Shown here: one piece after another, positions 11,595 through 24,089 of the stretch
How positions within the stretch are numbered: position 1 is the first letter of the stretch
Layout: each line of letters begins with the position of its first letter
From: Gnetum montanum
Taxonomy: Eukaryota; Streptophyta; Gnetopsida; Gnetales; Gnetaceae
Length of the DNA: 62,000 bases
Direction: 5' to 3'
NCBI GenBank assembly: GCA_015680685.1
Contig: MNCI01002010.1
Span: 1-62,000 of the forward strand
Translations under genes and position numbers: made by a program
The notes under the pieces: model-generated
Database searches by the model: none
What the model was told of the DNA's origin: nothing
What the model saw: only the letters and a program-made list of their open reading frames with translations

Positions 11595-12441
11595 TGATGG
11601 GACATGATATCGCATGGGCCATGATATCATGTATGTAATATCATGGTTGCTGCAATATCGCATCCCTCACGATATCGCATCTTCCCCTATGATATCGTGG
11701 TGTGCCATCATATCTATAAATAAGAGGCAGCACTCCCTTATTTCCTCATCCTAGACTTAGATCATAGTGAAACTCTAGCAGATTGATCACTCTAGAGATA
11801 AAATACTTTCCATGCGCTCGCAGTAGGAGTCATAAAGTGAATGGATCTTTATTTGAGTAGACATTGTACCTATATAAAAGTTTGTGTACAAAAATAAAGA
11901 CAAGCTTCTTGGATAAACCTTATAGTGCATGGAGTAGGATAATTAGGATTTTATTTACTATTATTTATTATTTTGTATTTATTTTTTTATTAGTTGTTAA
12001 ATCTTTCTCAACCCTTCTCTCCTAGTTAAGTGCCTCAGTATGAACACTTCGAGCATGTACGTTATGCTTGGTGATCCCATCAATGGTTAGCATTTGGTAG
12101 CCAAGGTTTTATTGGTTTAGGGTGTGTATAGTAAGTGGGAATGAATGCTGAAGCTAGGTTAATTGAGACTTAGTTCATTAGTTAGAGTTAGTTAATTAGT
12201 CTTCTCAATCCTTCACCTTGTTAGCATAGGAGATAAAACATAGAAGATATAAAAATCATATACCTCAGACTTACTTAACCATACACCATGACAACTACAA
12301 GTAAGTTTGGGAAGACAAAAAATAATTAACCCCAAGTGTTCCATGGGGTGTGTCAGCACTTAGTCTATGGATTTCGACCGGATTGCACATGCTACACTCG
12401 TATTCATATGGTTGAGTGTAGGGGTACCTCGCCACTCATCA
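11595..12441 (+). repeat. Family-B LTR, left copy of element B
   Basis: It starts TGATGGGACATGATATCGC and ends GCCACTCATCA, so it is bounded by TG and CA with inverted TGATG/CATCA ends. About 847 bp. U3 carries repeated GATATC palindromes (11600-11700), then TATAAATA at 11715-11722. The end (GTGTAGGGGTACCTCGCCAC) is shared with the LTRs at 17288, 25680, 33290 and 34954. Confidence 0.85.
11715..11722 (+). promoter_or_regulatory. TATA box of left family-B LTR
   Basis: TATAAATA about 120 bases into the LTR, just after the GATATC array. The same box stands at 17386-17393 and 35070-35077 (plus strand) and at 26426-26433 and 34034-34041 (minus strand) in the other family-B LTRs. Confidence 0.7.
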
Positions 12442-13085
12442 ACTATTGATGTAAGAATGGACATTAGAGATCTATCCCTAGAAATATCTAAGGAAAATGC
12501 ATTCAGAATGATTGAGAAGAAGCAGGTTCCATGCATCATGTATAGTGATATAGGATGAAATTATATGCAGAATCTCTGGTCCATAAAATGAGCATCCATT
12601 TCTACATGCAAGTAGTATGCACCAAAAGCAGATATTCAAAGGTTTCTATACATAGCAGCCAAAAAACCAAAGGACACTTAGTGGTTGACCACTAATCCTG
12701 AAAGTAGAAAACTTTGCATAAAACCTATTAAGAGCCTAACATGCACTTATTTCACAAGCATGGATGAAATAGAGAAAGTTCATAACCAACTCTCTAATAA
12801 TGCAAATGATAACACATATTTAGGAGAGATGAAAATTTGTAAAAATTATAAGCAAGAGCCCCATGAGCTAAAAATTCTACTTGTCAGCATTGAATATGCA
12901 TTCGTAAAAGATGGGAAGTCAGTAATAATTAATGTAAATCTTGCTCTAGAATAGAAGTAGATGCTGTTAAATATGGTTGAAAATTAGTTAACAATATTTT
13001 CTTGATTATATCCTAAACTCATAAGGATCGATCCTATGATATGCCAACATCATATCTACATTGATCCATCCATGAATCCAAAGAG
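12442..13085 (+). pseudogene. Protease tail and protease-RT linker of element B
   Basis: The start (12452-12558, MDIRDLSLEISKENAF) matches the region after protease in element C near 38790. The 89-codon open stretch 12685-12954 ends with QEPHELKILLVSIEYAFVKD, the linker that precedes RT in Athila-like pol (LKYAF-type motif). It continues with IDPMICQHHIYIDPSMN before RT. No catalytic protease motif remains, because the join to the LTR removed it. Confidence 0.7.
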
Positions 13086-13800
13086 GTAGCCACAGATGTA
13101 ATTGAATCTCAAATTAAAGTAGATCATCAAGCAAGGAATTGAACAACTCCTCAAGCTAGGGATTAGCTATCCCATTGTGGATAGTGAGTTGGTTAGTTCA
13201 CTCATGATTGTGCCAAAGAAAGATGGTAACTTGTGTATCTATATAGATTTTTGGCTATTAAACATGGCAACATTTAAGGATCATTTTCTGTTGTCATTCA
13301 TTGATCAAGTGTTACACTATATCTAGGAATTACTATTACAATTTTTTGGAACTTTAAAATATGTTCAGTCATTTCTTAGATACACTAGCTACTATTGGCA
13401 ATTCATAAAGAAGTTTTCTAAGATTGCAAAACTATTGGTCAAACTTGACAAAGAAAGATGCTCCATTTGTATAAATCAAGAAATGTGAAAAAGCATTCCA
13501 CCAACTAAAGGAGAAACTTGTGAAAATTCCAATTCTACAGGCACCTAACTAGTCTAGACCATTTCAGTTATGATGGATGCATGAAATTACACCTTGGAAG
13601 TTGTGCTTACATAGTTGGATGACAAGAAACATCCATATTGCATTCACTATGCAAGTTGAACCATTGTGTATGCACAACATAACTACAACACCATAAGAAA
13701 AGAATTGATTCCCATGATGTTTACTCTAGAAAAGTTCAAGAATTATATGCTTGGATACAGAGTTCTTTTGCACACAAATCATAGTGTCATTTGCTTCCTC
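13086..13800 (+). pseudogene. RT with deleted core, and RNase H, of element B
   Basis: RT begins normally (KLGISYPIVDSELVSSLMIV, PKKDGN, then ATFKDHFLLSFIDQVL, the Athila-type KDHFPLPFIDQ motif). At about 13349 it jumps to the connection domain (SFLRYTSYYWQFIKKFSKI). Compared with element C about 400 bases are missing, including both catalytic aspartate motifs. RNase H follows with VMMDA, YCIHYAS, YNTIRKELIPMMFTLEKF and LHTNHSVICF. Frame breaks and stops are frequent. Confidence 0.78.
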
Positions 13801-15285
13801 ATGCACAAGCCAATGGTAAGCCCCCATGTCATATGATGGCCAATGATCTGACAAGAATTTGATCTTACAATGGTAAATTGAAAAGAAACTGAGAATGTGG
13901 TCATTAACCACTTATCTTGATCATGATGGGACAACAAAGAGTAGGAAGGCCCACTATCTGATGTATTTCTTGATGAAGTCCATTTTTCTAGGGTTATGAT
14001 TGAAGAATTTTCCACTAATCCTAAATAGTACAATGGCATTCTCACCTATCTTCTTACTCAAGAGATGCCATAAGAGCTAGACCACCAAAAGACATAATAG
14101 TTTCTTCACTAGGTAAAATACTTTATGGAGATCAACAAATACCTCTACAAGTTAAGCACCAATGGCCTAGTTTATTGGTGTGTCCCTGATGCTGATCAAC
14201 TATGCATTCTCTAGAATGCTCATGAGGGACCTTGTGGGTGCCACTATGCTGGGATACACACAACCATTAAAATCCTGATGGCAAGGTATTATTAGCCAAA
14301 ATGTTTTACGGATGATCATCAATTTGTCCACTGTTGTGAACACTGCCAAAAAGATGATGGAATGACTACTTGAATGGAGGAACCTTAATAGTGGATCCAA
14401 CAACTAGAACCCTTTAACATCTAGGGCATTGATTTCATGGGTCTCATCATGCTCATGTCAAATGGAAAGGCATACATCATAGTCACTATTGACTATTGTA
14501 CAAAATGGGTAGAAGCAACCACCATCATAGCCTTCACATATTTTACTATTGATCAATTTGTACAAACGAATTTTGTAAATAGGTTTGGTATGCCACATGA
14601 ATTAATTTTTTATAACAAAACCTACTTTATAGGTATTACAATTTAGGAGCTTATGCAATGCTTAGGAGTTGAACATAAACTAACAACACCCTACCACCCT
14701 CAAGCCAATGGTCAAGCTAAGGTTACAAATAAGGAAATCAAAAGTATCTTAATGAGAACTATCAACAAATATAGAAACGAATGGAGAAAAAAACTCAATG
14801 ATGCCCTTTGGGCCTACTTCTCAACATGAAAATTTCCTATAGGCTATTCTCCCTATGAGCTAATATATGAAAAATTACCAAAACTTCCTATTTAATCTAA
14901 GCTTCATACATTTTCAATAGCCTACGACCATGACCTTAACTTAAGTCGAGCACAAAAAGAAAGATTAATGACTCTCAACTTGCTAGATAAAAACCAATTG
15001 GTAGCCCTATCATCTAATGAGTAGCACAAGGCATTAAACAAAAAACACCAGGAACATATAATTAGAAAAGTCAAATTTCAATCAAGAGATAAAGTCCTTT
15101 ATTGGAACCCCACACATGTACCTCAATGAACTAAGTTCCAAACATTGTGGAAAGGACCTTATATCAATTACAAAACTTTTCCTTCCAGGTTCATGTCAAT
15201 ATACAATACAAGAAGTAGATGATCAGCACACAACAAGTCAAACCTTTTCATGAGCCTAAGAAAGCCTGTATAACAATTGACTCAT
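13801..15285 (+). pseudogene. Integrase of Athila-like element B
   Basis: The zinc-binding region is visible as GCHYAGIHTTIKILMARYY, then FVHCCEHCQKD. The core has GIDFMG (Asp codon 14431-14433). The second catalytic position reads IFYNKTYF instead of FDNGT, and the third region reads NGQAKVTNKEI, with Lys for the catalytic Glu. Two of three catalytic residues are therefore lost. DALWAYFST, FPIGYSPYELIYEKLPKLPI and KVLYWNPTHV are typical of the Athila integrase C-terminal half, ending with LWKGPY near 15160. Some 1.3 kb of 3' untranslated DNA follows up to the right LTR. Confidence 0.82.
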
Positions 15286-17287
15286 TGGATGGACAAACAA
15301 ATATTCTCTTTTCAACTTAGTCATGGAGAAGATGGTTATCCATGTTACCTATGTAAGTAGCTCCTTAGTTTTTCATCCTCTTTTCTACACATTTTTGTTT
15401 TAGAACTTATTATTTTTTACAACTTTTTATTTTACACATTCTTTATCTTATACCTTTTTGTTGTTATGTTATTAATTTTTAAAAAATTATGGTTTACAAA
15501 ATTGCTAGTATGTTTTATTTTTCTTAAATATTTTACAATTTCGTATATATTTTATTTCATTTGGATATGATTTTCTTAATGAGTTTTAATAATACCATAC
15601 CTTACTACCAACTAGGTACAATGTGGTTTGATTGATGTGGGCATGTGCTATTTGGTTATTTAACTTTTGGTGTCTAGATTCTAGCTTTGAATTTTGTTAC
15701 TAATAACTAGGACGTGCTTTCTCTTTCATGAAATAGGTAGTGAACCACAACATCCACCCATCCACAAACTCTATGGTTTTCCTTATTCTAGAAGTGTGAT
15801 GTCTCTTTTTCTTTAATAAAAATTTAACAAACTTGTGACTTTGGTAGTCTCTAGATTTGGAAAGGATTCAAAGTTTTGAATAGGGTGTGACTTCAAGGGG
15901 ACTTGATACTCTTTGTGCTTTTATAATTACTTGGGTGCATGTGTGTCTTCATGGATTTCCTACCATTCCATGTCAACCAATAATAGAAATTTGAATAAGT
16001 CTTTTCATGGTGTGGTTCTCATCAAACAAATTATGGGAATTAAAAGCACACTCCTTAGACAAAATACAAAAACTACGAGCACTAGTTATGGGACTAAAAT
16101 GACATGTTACCCATGCTTGAATATCCCCTTTAACTATGGCCTTTTCTCACTTCCCACTTCTCTTTTACTCTTCAACAAGGAATACTGATTATTTTGTGGG
16201 AGCACTCTTTGTCTCAAGGGGGTGAACTAGAGTTAGAGTGGTGATGCAACCTTACTATATGTGGTTGGTTTTGGTCTAGACTAAAGATGGATTCTATCAA
16301 GTCATTTAGCTGCAAAATTCATAAGGGACATCATGTGACCTTAATCGAGAACTCCATTACACTCTCTCTCTTTCATCCATCTATCCTTTCCATGTTTCAC
16401 CTCACTACCAATTTCATATTGTTGTTTGATGTCTTGGTTTGATGTGTCAAAATTATTAGGTAGTTTCTTCTAGGTTTTTTTACTTAACTTTTCATAACCA
16501 TTAATCATCCATGGGGCCTACAAAATCCTTAGTTTGAAGTTATGCAATGATAATAAAGGGAATGTGCTTGCTTTGGGAAGAACCCACTTGTATACATTTT
16601 GGTTTGATTAGTTAAGTCATTTATCTTGAAACATTCTCACAATCAAATTTTTTTTCATGTCCTATCAATGACATCCAATTGTGCACATCTTCATAGCATT
16701 TTTAGTGAAATCTTCTTTTTATTGTTGTGAAAACTCTAACCTCTTTAGGCATTTCATCCTATTTTGACTTTTAAAATTTAATAATGGACAACTTATCCAT
16801 TCCACCCTATTTTTTAGTCTTCCCGCTAACACTATTAATGTAGTGATCTAGCCATAATCAGAACTGAGCCAAGTATAACCACTGATGAGACAAGTTACTT
16901 AAAGGCTATATGTTACACATTGCACACTAATCCATGATTTTATTTTCATTGTTGTGAGAATCATGGACTAGAAGAAAGAATGCCTTCACCAAGGAAGACA
17001 TAGCAACACATGCGATGCAGACCATTCATGATCATAGAAGCTTCTTCCTCACTCTTTCACTACCAATGAAGTTGGATGTCAATTTTGTTTAGTGTGTTCA
17101 ATTTTACTACCATGAACATTCAATTTTGTAAAATATTGTAAATTCATACACTTAGGCACCAGAGTCTATCTATTCTATCTAAGTCAATTTACATGTTAGT
17201 CAATAATCCCATAACTTCCCAATACTTTGTAAGAAACATGTTCCTCTTGTTCACTTGAGGACAAGTCTTCATTCAATCATGGGGGTA
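15286..17287 (+). other. 3' untranslated internal region of element B
   Basis: AT-rich DNA without coding signal. Parts recur in element C after its integrase (around 15840-15900 here and 46170-46230 there, with the shared GAATAGGGTGTG type sequence). It ends in the polypurine site AATCATGGGGGTA directly before the LTR. Confidence 0.6.
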
Positions 17288-18142
17288 TGATGAATCATAT
17301 TTTGCAGGGCTTCAATATTGGGTATCCAATGTTAGATCCCAAGATGCGATGTTGGATATCCAATATCATGAGATATGTATTGATCTATAAATATAGTGCT
17401 TGGGCACATGGTTTTGATATAGTTTTTGTCATAGCATAGTAGAGCTCTTGCAATTTCTTTTCCTTAGAGTTAGAATATTTTCCAAAGTTCCTGTAGCAAG
17501 ATTCATTAAGTCTATGAATCTTTATTCAAGCATTGTTGTACCTGAGCATGGTAGTGTATGTAACAATAAAGAAAATCTTTCTAATCAAACCTTGTAGCAC
17601 CTTGGATAGCTTAAATATTTTATTCATGTATTTAATAATTTATGAAATTCCATTTAATGCTTCCAAGTAATTAAGTTAAAGTAAGCTAACTAGGTTAAAT
17701 AGAAATTAATTGAGCACATAAGTACAATCACCTTGAGCATGTGTATGACTCTTGGTAATCCCAACAATGCTTGACATTTGGTAATCCAATAGCATTATAC
17801 ATGTCCAAGATGAGCACAGAAAGTGGGATCGAATACTTATGTTAGGGTAGTTAGTTATTAATTGGCAATTAGATTAATTAAAGTCATTCATAAATTGAGT
17901 TTCACCTTGTTATTAATAGTAGAAAATAGAATATAAAATAATAAAAATCTTGTGCTTCAATTATACTTAACCATACAATTAACGTCTACAAGCATATTTG
18001 GGAAGACAATGATTATCATTGTTAGATTTCACATCCTGGAATGAGTGTACTTAAGAACTTAAGGTTTGCAAAATTTGACTAGATCACGCATGAATAGTTG
18101 TGATTTATATGGTTGGGCATAGAAGTACCTCACCAGTCATCA
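17288..18142 (+). repeat. Family-B LTR, right copy of element B
   Basis: It starts TGATGAATCATATTTTGC and ends CACCAGTCATCA, about 855 bp. TATAAATA is at 17386-17393. The GATATC-type motifs of U3 are fewer and altered (GGATATCCAATATC). The two LTRs differ at many sites, so the insertion is old. Confidence 0.83.
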
Positions 18143-21100
18143 AGGTTATTAAGAGTAATGTACAATATGATGAGACATATATGATGGTAATTCTACACAT
18201 GGAGTTGTGGTTCTATGATATTTAGCAAGATAGTAGTAGTAAAAAGCATAAGTATAAGCATTACTTGAATAGACAAGTCATTATACATAATAATTGCAAG
18301 GATCTAATATTTTGTAGGGTTATTGTTATCTAGGTGGTGGAATTTCCAATGGCTATGAGTTTTTCCACTACTAATGGTATTACTCTTAAGGTTAAGATTG
18401 AGCTTTACTAAGATAACATATTTGTTGTTGGTAGGGTTGTCTATAGTTATCTTACATATAAGGTAAATTCATAGGCTTTTATTTCTTCACAAAATTTGGG
18501 TTTAATGCATATTCCCTTGATTCCTATAAGTTGGTCATGATTGGATAACATTCCTTAGGATGCTCGTATTAACATAGGTCATACTCATTCTCATCTTCAA
18601 AGTTGGAATTAGTAACTTTTTTTTGCAACAACAAATTTTCCTTTATAGTTATACTTGATGTAGGGACAACTATTTTGAGCCCCTTTTTCATTGCTAAAAG
18701 TAGTTAATTAAAGGTTTAAAAAGTTGGAAAAATGTCTTGGTGATTTAGAAGATGTTTGAATCAAGAGATAGAATGTGATAGGAAATGTCCCATGTGACTA
18801 CAAGACATCTTGCTAGAAAAGGACATGTCTTATTTTGGCTAGAGAAATCTCTAGAAAGACATCTATTCCAAGCAAATAATGTTTTTAAAGATAATATTAC
18901 CACTAGATGATATGTCTTATGTAGATAACAAACATCTTTCCTAAGTAAAGGGTTTTTGAGAGAGACATCTTCACAAGCTTGTAGACATCCCATATGACTA
19001 AGAAGAGTTTTGAGTTTGTAGTTCCAAGATGGGAAATAACTATGGAAGATGAGATCAAGATTACAAACATAAAAGAATTTTTGGGTTGCTTATGAGAAAG
19101 GTTACCTTAGGTTTCTTGGTCTTGTAATTCATAACTATTAATCATGTTTGTTTATGAATGAATGAAAATGCATGTAAGTTCATGAGAGAGTTAGAAGAGA
19201 GATTTCATGAGAGTTGTATGCATTTCTATGATAAATTTTATGTATTATTGGCCATGATGGCTGTGTGTGTGTGTGAAAGATATCTAGTTCAATTATTCCT
19301 TGCATGAAGATCAATCATGTGTATGGTTGTAAAGCCTCATGCTCTACAATGTTATTGAGAGTGTGAGTATTGTTACATGGGATGTAATTCCATTATATTT
19401 GTAATCTTCTTTTGAATTAATAGAAGATAAACATGTTTCCATATTTCTATTAATTAAAATATCTTACATAATATTTGCATTTGGTGTATTTGAAGTATTA
19501 ACGCAAAATGGAGTGACCCTACTCCAATATTTCTTATATCTAGTTTCCTTCATTTCTTCCTATCTTTCCCTTTATTTAATACTTTCTTTGCTTTTTCTTT
19601 CACTATATTTAGTACAACTGAGAATTTCATACCTATTGAATCCAAGATTTTTTCAACCTTAAGTATAATATCATTAACAAACTTCTATGTTGGTAAACTT
19701 TTTGTTAGAACCTAAAATTTTACATCGGTTTAATTATTTAATTTAATGCATATGATTAATTATTTAATATTGACAGATTTTCTTCAATAGAATAGCTCTA
19801 ATATTCTTGGTTAAATCATACGATTATATTACTATTGTTACTATTTTTACTATTATTGTTATTGTTGTTAGTTTTCTACATAAGTGATTGTAATATTCTT
19901 CCTAGGGTAATTTGTTAATTTTTTATATCATTTGTTGTACTACTATTGGAGCCTAGTCATAGATCTTCTAAATATTGTATGATTAGATATTAAAATCCAA
20001 ATACCCTAGGAAGGTTTTCTTTTGTCCATTATTATGCCTTTAAAAGTATTTGGTGATGCGTATTTTATTCTTTATGCACATTAAGTTGTATATTGAATAT
20101 TTATTATGCACATTTAGTTATTCATCTTTTATTTTTATTATGCATATGTGATTATATAATAATCTATTCAAGAGAAATTTTGAAGCCTAACTTTATCCAA
20201 GTCATATACCTTTTTAGTTTTTGTCATTAAATTAGGATTTTGAGTTCATTTCTTATTATAATTAAATATTTTATATATTATCTTTCTTTTAAAAAAGTAA
20301 CTTAGGATGATGTAGAATTTTATCTTTCCAATGTATTTAGAATGTTTAAAAACATTATTTTTTGATCCTTGGTTCACAAGAATCAAAGTAACATTTTTCA
20401 AGATATCACATTTTTAGTTTGCTAAAAACACCATGAAAGTTTTGACATTTGAATTGGATAACTATGATAAGTGATGCTTGAATATGATTTCAATATACAA
20501 TTAGGTAACACACTTGAGATTGATTATATAGGTTGAAACAAAATTGGATTTGGAATCCTAGTGTACATATTATGAGTGTTTGAGTGCAAAGCTATTACAG
20601 GAAAGAGAAATTAAAGAAAAGATCTTATGAAAATTGTTTATGTTTAAGAAATAAAATGAAAATTCAATAAAAGTAAAAAGGGCAATAACATAGAAAAGGA
20701 AAAAGGAATATATATATTTTAAACATAACATATATATTTTATATGTTGTGTATAATACTTTTTCTCGATTGTTTGCACATTGTGTTCTCTTCTACCACAT
20801 GTTTGTTTCCACCATCATCTTTACAAAGCTATGTTCTATCATGTTTTTCTAAAAGATGTTTTCTACCCTTTCGTATTTTTAAAGTTGATTTTAGCCCTAT
20901 TCCTTTTATTCTTCCTCTAATAAATATATTGTAATTCTTAATACATCTCATCCTAATTCGTAGAAGGGTTTCTAGTGTGATAGGTTGAGCAAAGAAAAAA
21001 TTAATTTTGAGAATTGGATAGAAAAGAAAGATGCTAAGAAAATTTTAAAGGTCCTACCAACATAAGTAAGATATCTTATTTTAGTTTCTTTTTCATGTGG

Positions 21101-22689
21101 CTATCCTATTTTTCTATGGATTTTGTAACAAAGTTTATTCTACCTTTCTTTCTCATGTTGCTCTCCTATCTTGTTATGGATTGTGCATGTCTTCTTTTTA
21201 CTTTTTGATTTTTCATTGTTCTTCTACAATTTTAATTATTTTGTTGAGATTTTGTTGAATTTTTGTCATTTAGGATTGGTTTTATATGGAAATTGGTATT
21301 TTAATCATGTTGAAACAATTTTTTGTATTTGGGATGAATTTTTGGATTTTGTGGAAACTTGCTCAACTTGTTTCTCAAATATTTTATGATTATTTTGAAT
21401 CAACTCATAATATAAATATAATTTGTGATANAACAATGGTTGTTGGATGGATATCCTACCATGGATTTTGATTCATAACTTCATGTGAGGTTGGGGATCT
21501 AGCTGGGACCATGACACTAAGCAATTAAGTCTAGTGGTATGTAATGAGGCATAGTTAAGACCTATCCTTCTAATGATACATGTGTCTTAGCCATTGAGTA
21601 TGTTAGTAGTAAGGGTATCACCAAGACCCAAAATGAATGAATTGTATGGGATTATGAGGATAATTTGATAATAGTAGTGACATTATTCTAAGACCTATTG
21701 GTATATTCTATTTGTAGTGAGGGTGAAAACAACCTAGCTTTGAAGTCTAGTTAAAATATATACTCTTTGGATTTTTGTTGGATAAATTTGTGATTCCTTT
21801 GGACATTAAATAATAAAAAGGATAATCTAATGATAGTAGTGAGGTTATTCTAAGCCATGTCAATATATTCTTTTGGTGGTGAGAGTAACCAAGACCTAAC
21901 CTTCATAGATGCTTAGATATAATATACATTCTTTGGATTTTTAGATTTTATTTGAATTGTTGGAAAATTTGTGACACTTCTAGACTTTGAAATATTTTTG
22001 AATATTTTATTAGAAGCCTTGATCTAGCCTATATCTTGAGGCTTTTGATCCATAACCTTTATGCTACAAGAAAAGGAAAATAAAATTTTGTATATTTTGT
22101 ATTTTTGTAAAATAGAAACCTTATAGACTTTTTAGATACTTAAGCCACATACCTATTTTTGTGAATAAATAATAGGGTTTAGTAAATATGCATTTGGACC
22201 ATGGGATTGCAAAGATCATTTTTCATTTTTACACATGCTATATGTTTAGGAAAATTTAATATTATTTATTGTGTATTAAGATTTTTTAATTATTATTTTT
22301 AATTTTATTATTTAAATTAGTAAACTTAAAATGTCAATTTTTTTATTTCTAGATGTCTCATTGAGGAATAATAAGTATTATTGGTATTGTTATTTTACAT
22401 ACTATTTTATAATTCACCATCGCAAAGTTTTGAGCAACTGTCTTTTTATGGCTATGGAAAATCATATTTTTCTTTAAATAAGTTTTATTTAATTATATAT
22501 ATATATAATTATTATGAAATTTTTCTACACTACATTATTCTATTATATTTATGATTATAATTAATAATTTTTTATCTATTTTATGACTTCCTTTTGAATT
22601 AGTAAGTTAAGGTTAAATTCAAATCCTTGGGGTTTTATAGCATTTCCGTTACTTATTTATAGGATCTTATAGATAATTAATAGGGGTGT
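18143..22689. other. AT-rich, unassigned decayed repeat DNA
   Basis: I find no conserved protein motif on either strand. Stretches at 18640-19560 look like LTR or UTR sequence (alternating purine/pyrimidine tracts, AATAAA-like signals), but without paired ends. A GT run lies at about 19260-19275, an AT run at 22492-22510, and a single unknown base at 21431 without a flanking duplication. Confidence 0.5.
21658..21990 (+). repeat. Imperfect tandem repeat, about 160-bp unit
   Basis: Two units (about 21658-21819 and 21820-21990) each run through GATAAT, ATAGTAGTGA, TTATTCTAAG, a TAGTGAGGGTG or TGGTGAGAGTA motif, then TTCTTTGGATTTTT or CTCTTTGGATTTTT and a TTTGTGA motif. A weaker third unit may precede them from 21490. 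Confidence 0.6.
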
Positions 22690-23640
22690 TATATCTTTCT
22701 TTGAATAATATCTCCCATAATTTCTTCCTCTTGTATCTCATAGACTATAACATCTCTTTTGTGAAGAGAAGCATTCCTATTATACTCTTCTATAGACTTT
22801 GTTCTCCTTAACTCTCACTCCTCTTTAGCCACTTGGTCTATAAACCTTTGGATTCAATGGACTTGCATTTCTAATAGTCTTCCTTGGACATAGACTTCAA
22901 GGGTCTCTCTAGTTTTATTTCTTAACCTATTAATTATGTATCCTTATTGTTCCCTCTAAGAAATTTATGTCCTAGATAGCTATGTAAAAGTGTATATAGT
23001 ATCTATCTATGGCTACATCAATGGATTCATGGGTTCCTTATCTTCATCCTTGAATTTATTTTCTTATATTTGATACCCTTGAATATCTCTAGTATTTATC
23101 ATTAAACAGTTGTAGCATCGTACTTCATCTATATATGGACTTTGATTCCAACAATTTATACTAGTTCTTTCCTTACTTAATGAGCATTCTTGAAAACAAC
23201 TTGAGTTTTTGCCACTCACTCTTAATATTATAAAATGCAGAAGCATCATGGGAAGCTTGAATATGGTGTTGTAGATTAGCATTATATCCTTATTTAAATT
23301 TTGGAATTTTATTCATATTAAGTCACTTGATGCAACTATCCCTTTGATTCCTTATTGGAATGTACATGGCCTTGCTAACATTGATCATGCTTCTTATGGC
23401 CAATAAACATTCATCATGGTCTTTAGGTTCATAATATTTTTTGTAGTGGTGATGGCTCCTTTAATTCTCTTTTTTATTTCTTCTTCTATGCATTCTTCCT
23501 CTTTCTCTTTCTTCCACTTCTTCCTCCTCTTCATTATGATGTCTTCTTCCTTACAAGTGTTTTTTGTGATACCTTATTTACTTCATTTCAAGTGTTCTCT
23601 CTTGATTTCTTTGTAGGGATGTATCTCTATGTCTATGTTC
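22690..23640 (-). pseudogene. Athila-like gag remnant, minus strand
   Basis: The minus-strand reading gives an acidic/basic N-terminal part rich in E and R (about 23590-23480), then NMNKIPKF, SAFYNIKSEWQKLKLFSRML and LLESKSIYR. These align with NMNNIARFKRGYDVDPQ, IENEWKKLKLFPRTLIKEA and MLEPKSIR in the gag of element C. DNA downstream to about 22690 resembles the gag of element E (32240-32520), so the fragment belongs to the same superfamily. It has many stops and no LTR of its own can be attached. The neighbouring sequence to 24090 may be its leader. Confidence 0.68.
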
Positions 23641-24089
23641 ATCTTTGTTAGAATCCATTGTAATGGTGATGAAAAGGATGGAGGACATGGAGAGTGGTGT
23701 TTTCTTACTTTCCTTCTATGATCCCTTGACTCTTCTCTTCTTGATCTACTAGAGATCCTAGGTCTTGTGTCCCTTCTTGCTCAAGCATCTATCTCATCCC
23801 CTCCATGTGTCTTTTCAATGACTAAACATAGATTTTCTTACAAAGAATCCTTAGTATATAAAGTAGGTGAACATAAATTGGATCAATGCTAGTGAGATTT
23901 TTCAATTTAATACTTCCTATCTTCCTTTCCTAAGAGTAAGATCAATTCAGACATACATTTTCCTTTTTTCTTATTCATACCTTGCTTCCATAACAACATC
24001 CCTTCTAGCTTAGGCTTTAGTTCGTTGTTAAGGTCTGTTCATATTCTTAGTACTCTAATAGCCTCCATGTGAATGACCAAGATTGAATC

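Larger units (their letters stand above)
11250..18142 (+). mobile_element. Athila-like Ty3/gypsy element B, internally deleted
   Basis: Family-B LTRs lie in direct orientation at 11595-12441 and 17288-18142. Between them are the end of a protease region, RT, RNase H and integrase on the plus strand. Gag, most of protease and the primer site are missing: LTR sequence ends at 12441 and pol resumes at a point matching 38785 in element C. The sequence before the left LTR (11340-11594) resembles that before the right LTR (16990-17287), including AATCATGGGTGTA against AATCATGGGGGTA at the polypurine site. The left LTR therefore also looks like the 3' LTR of a further copy, and the structure may be a recombinant of two elements. 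Confidence 0.75.

Noticed and set aside
11598-11700. A CRISPR-like or satellite array
   Set aside because: The GATATC units are imperfect, lie only within LTRs and have no constant repeat-spacer structure. They are better explained as U3 promoter motifs.
18640-19700. A solo LTR
   Set aside because: The sequence has LTR-like features, but I could not find paired TG/CA ends or a target duplication.
20743-21471. Hydrophobic small proteins
   Set aside because: Phenylalanine/leucine/isoleucine-rich frames are expected from T-rich DNA. No motif or homologue is recognised.
23416-23616. A plus-strand membrane protein
   Set aside because: It is antisense to the E/R-rich gag N-terminal region on the minus strand.
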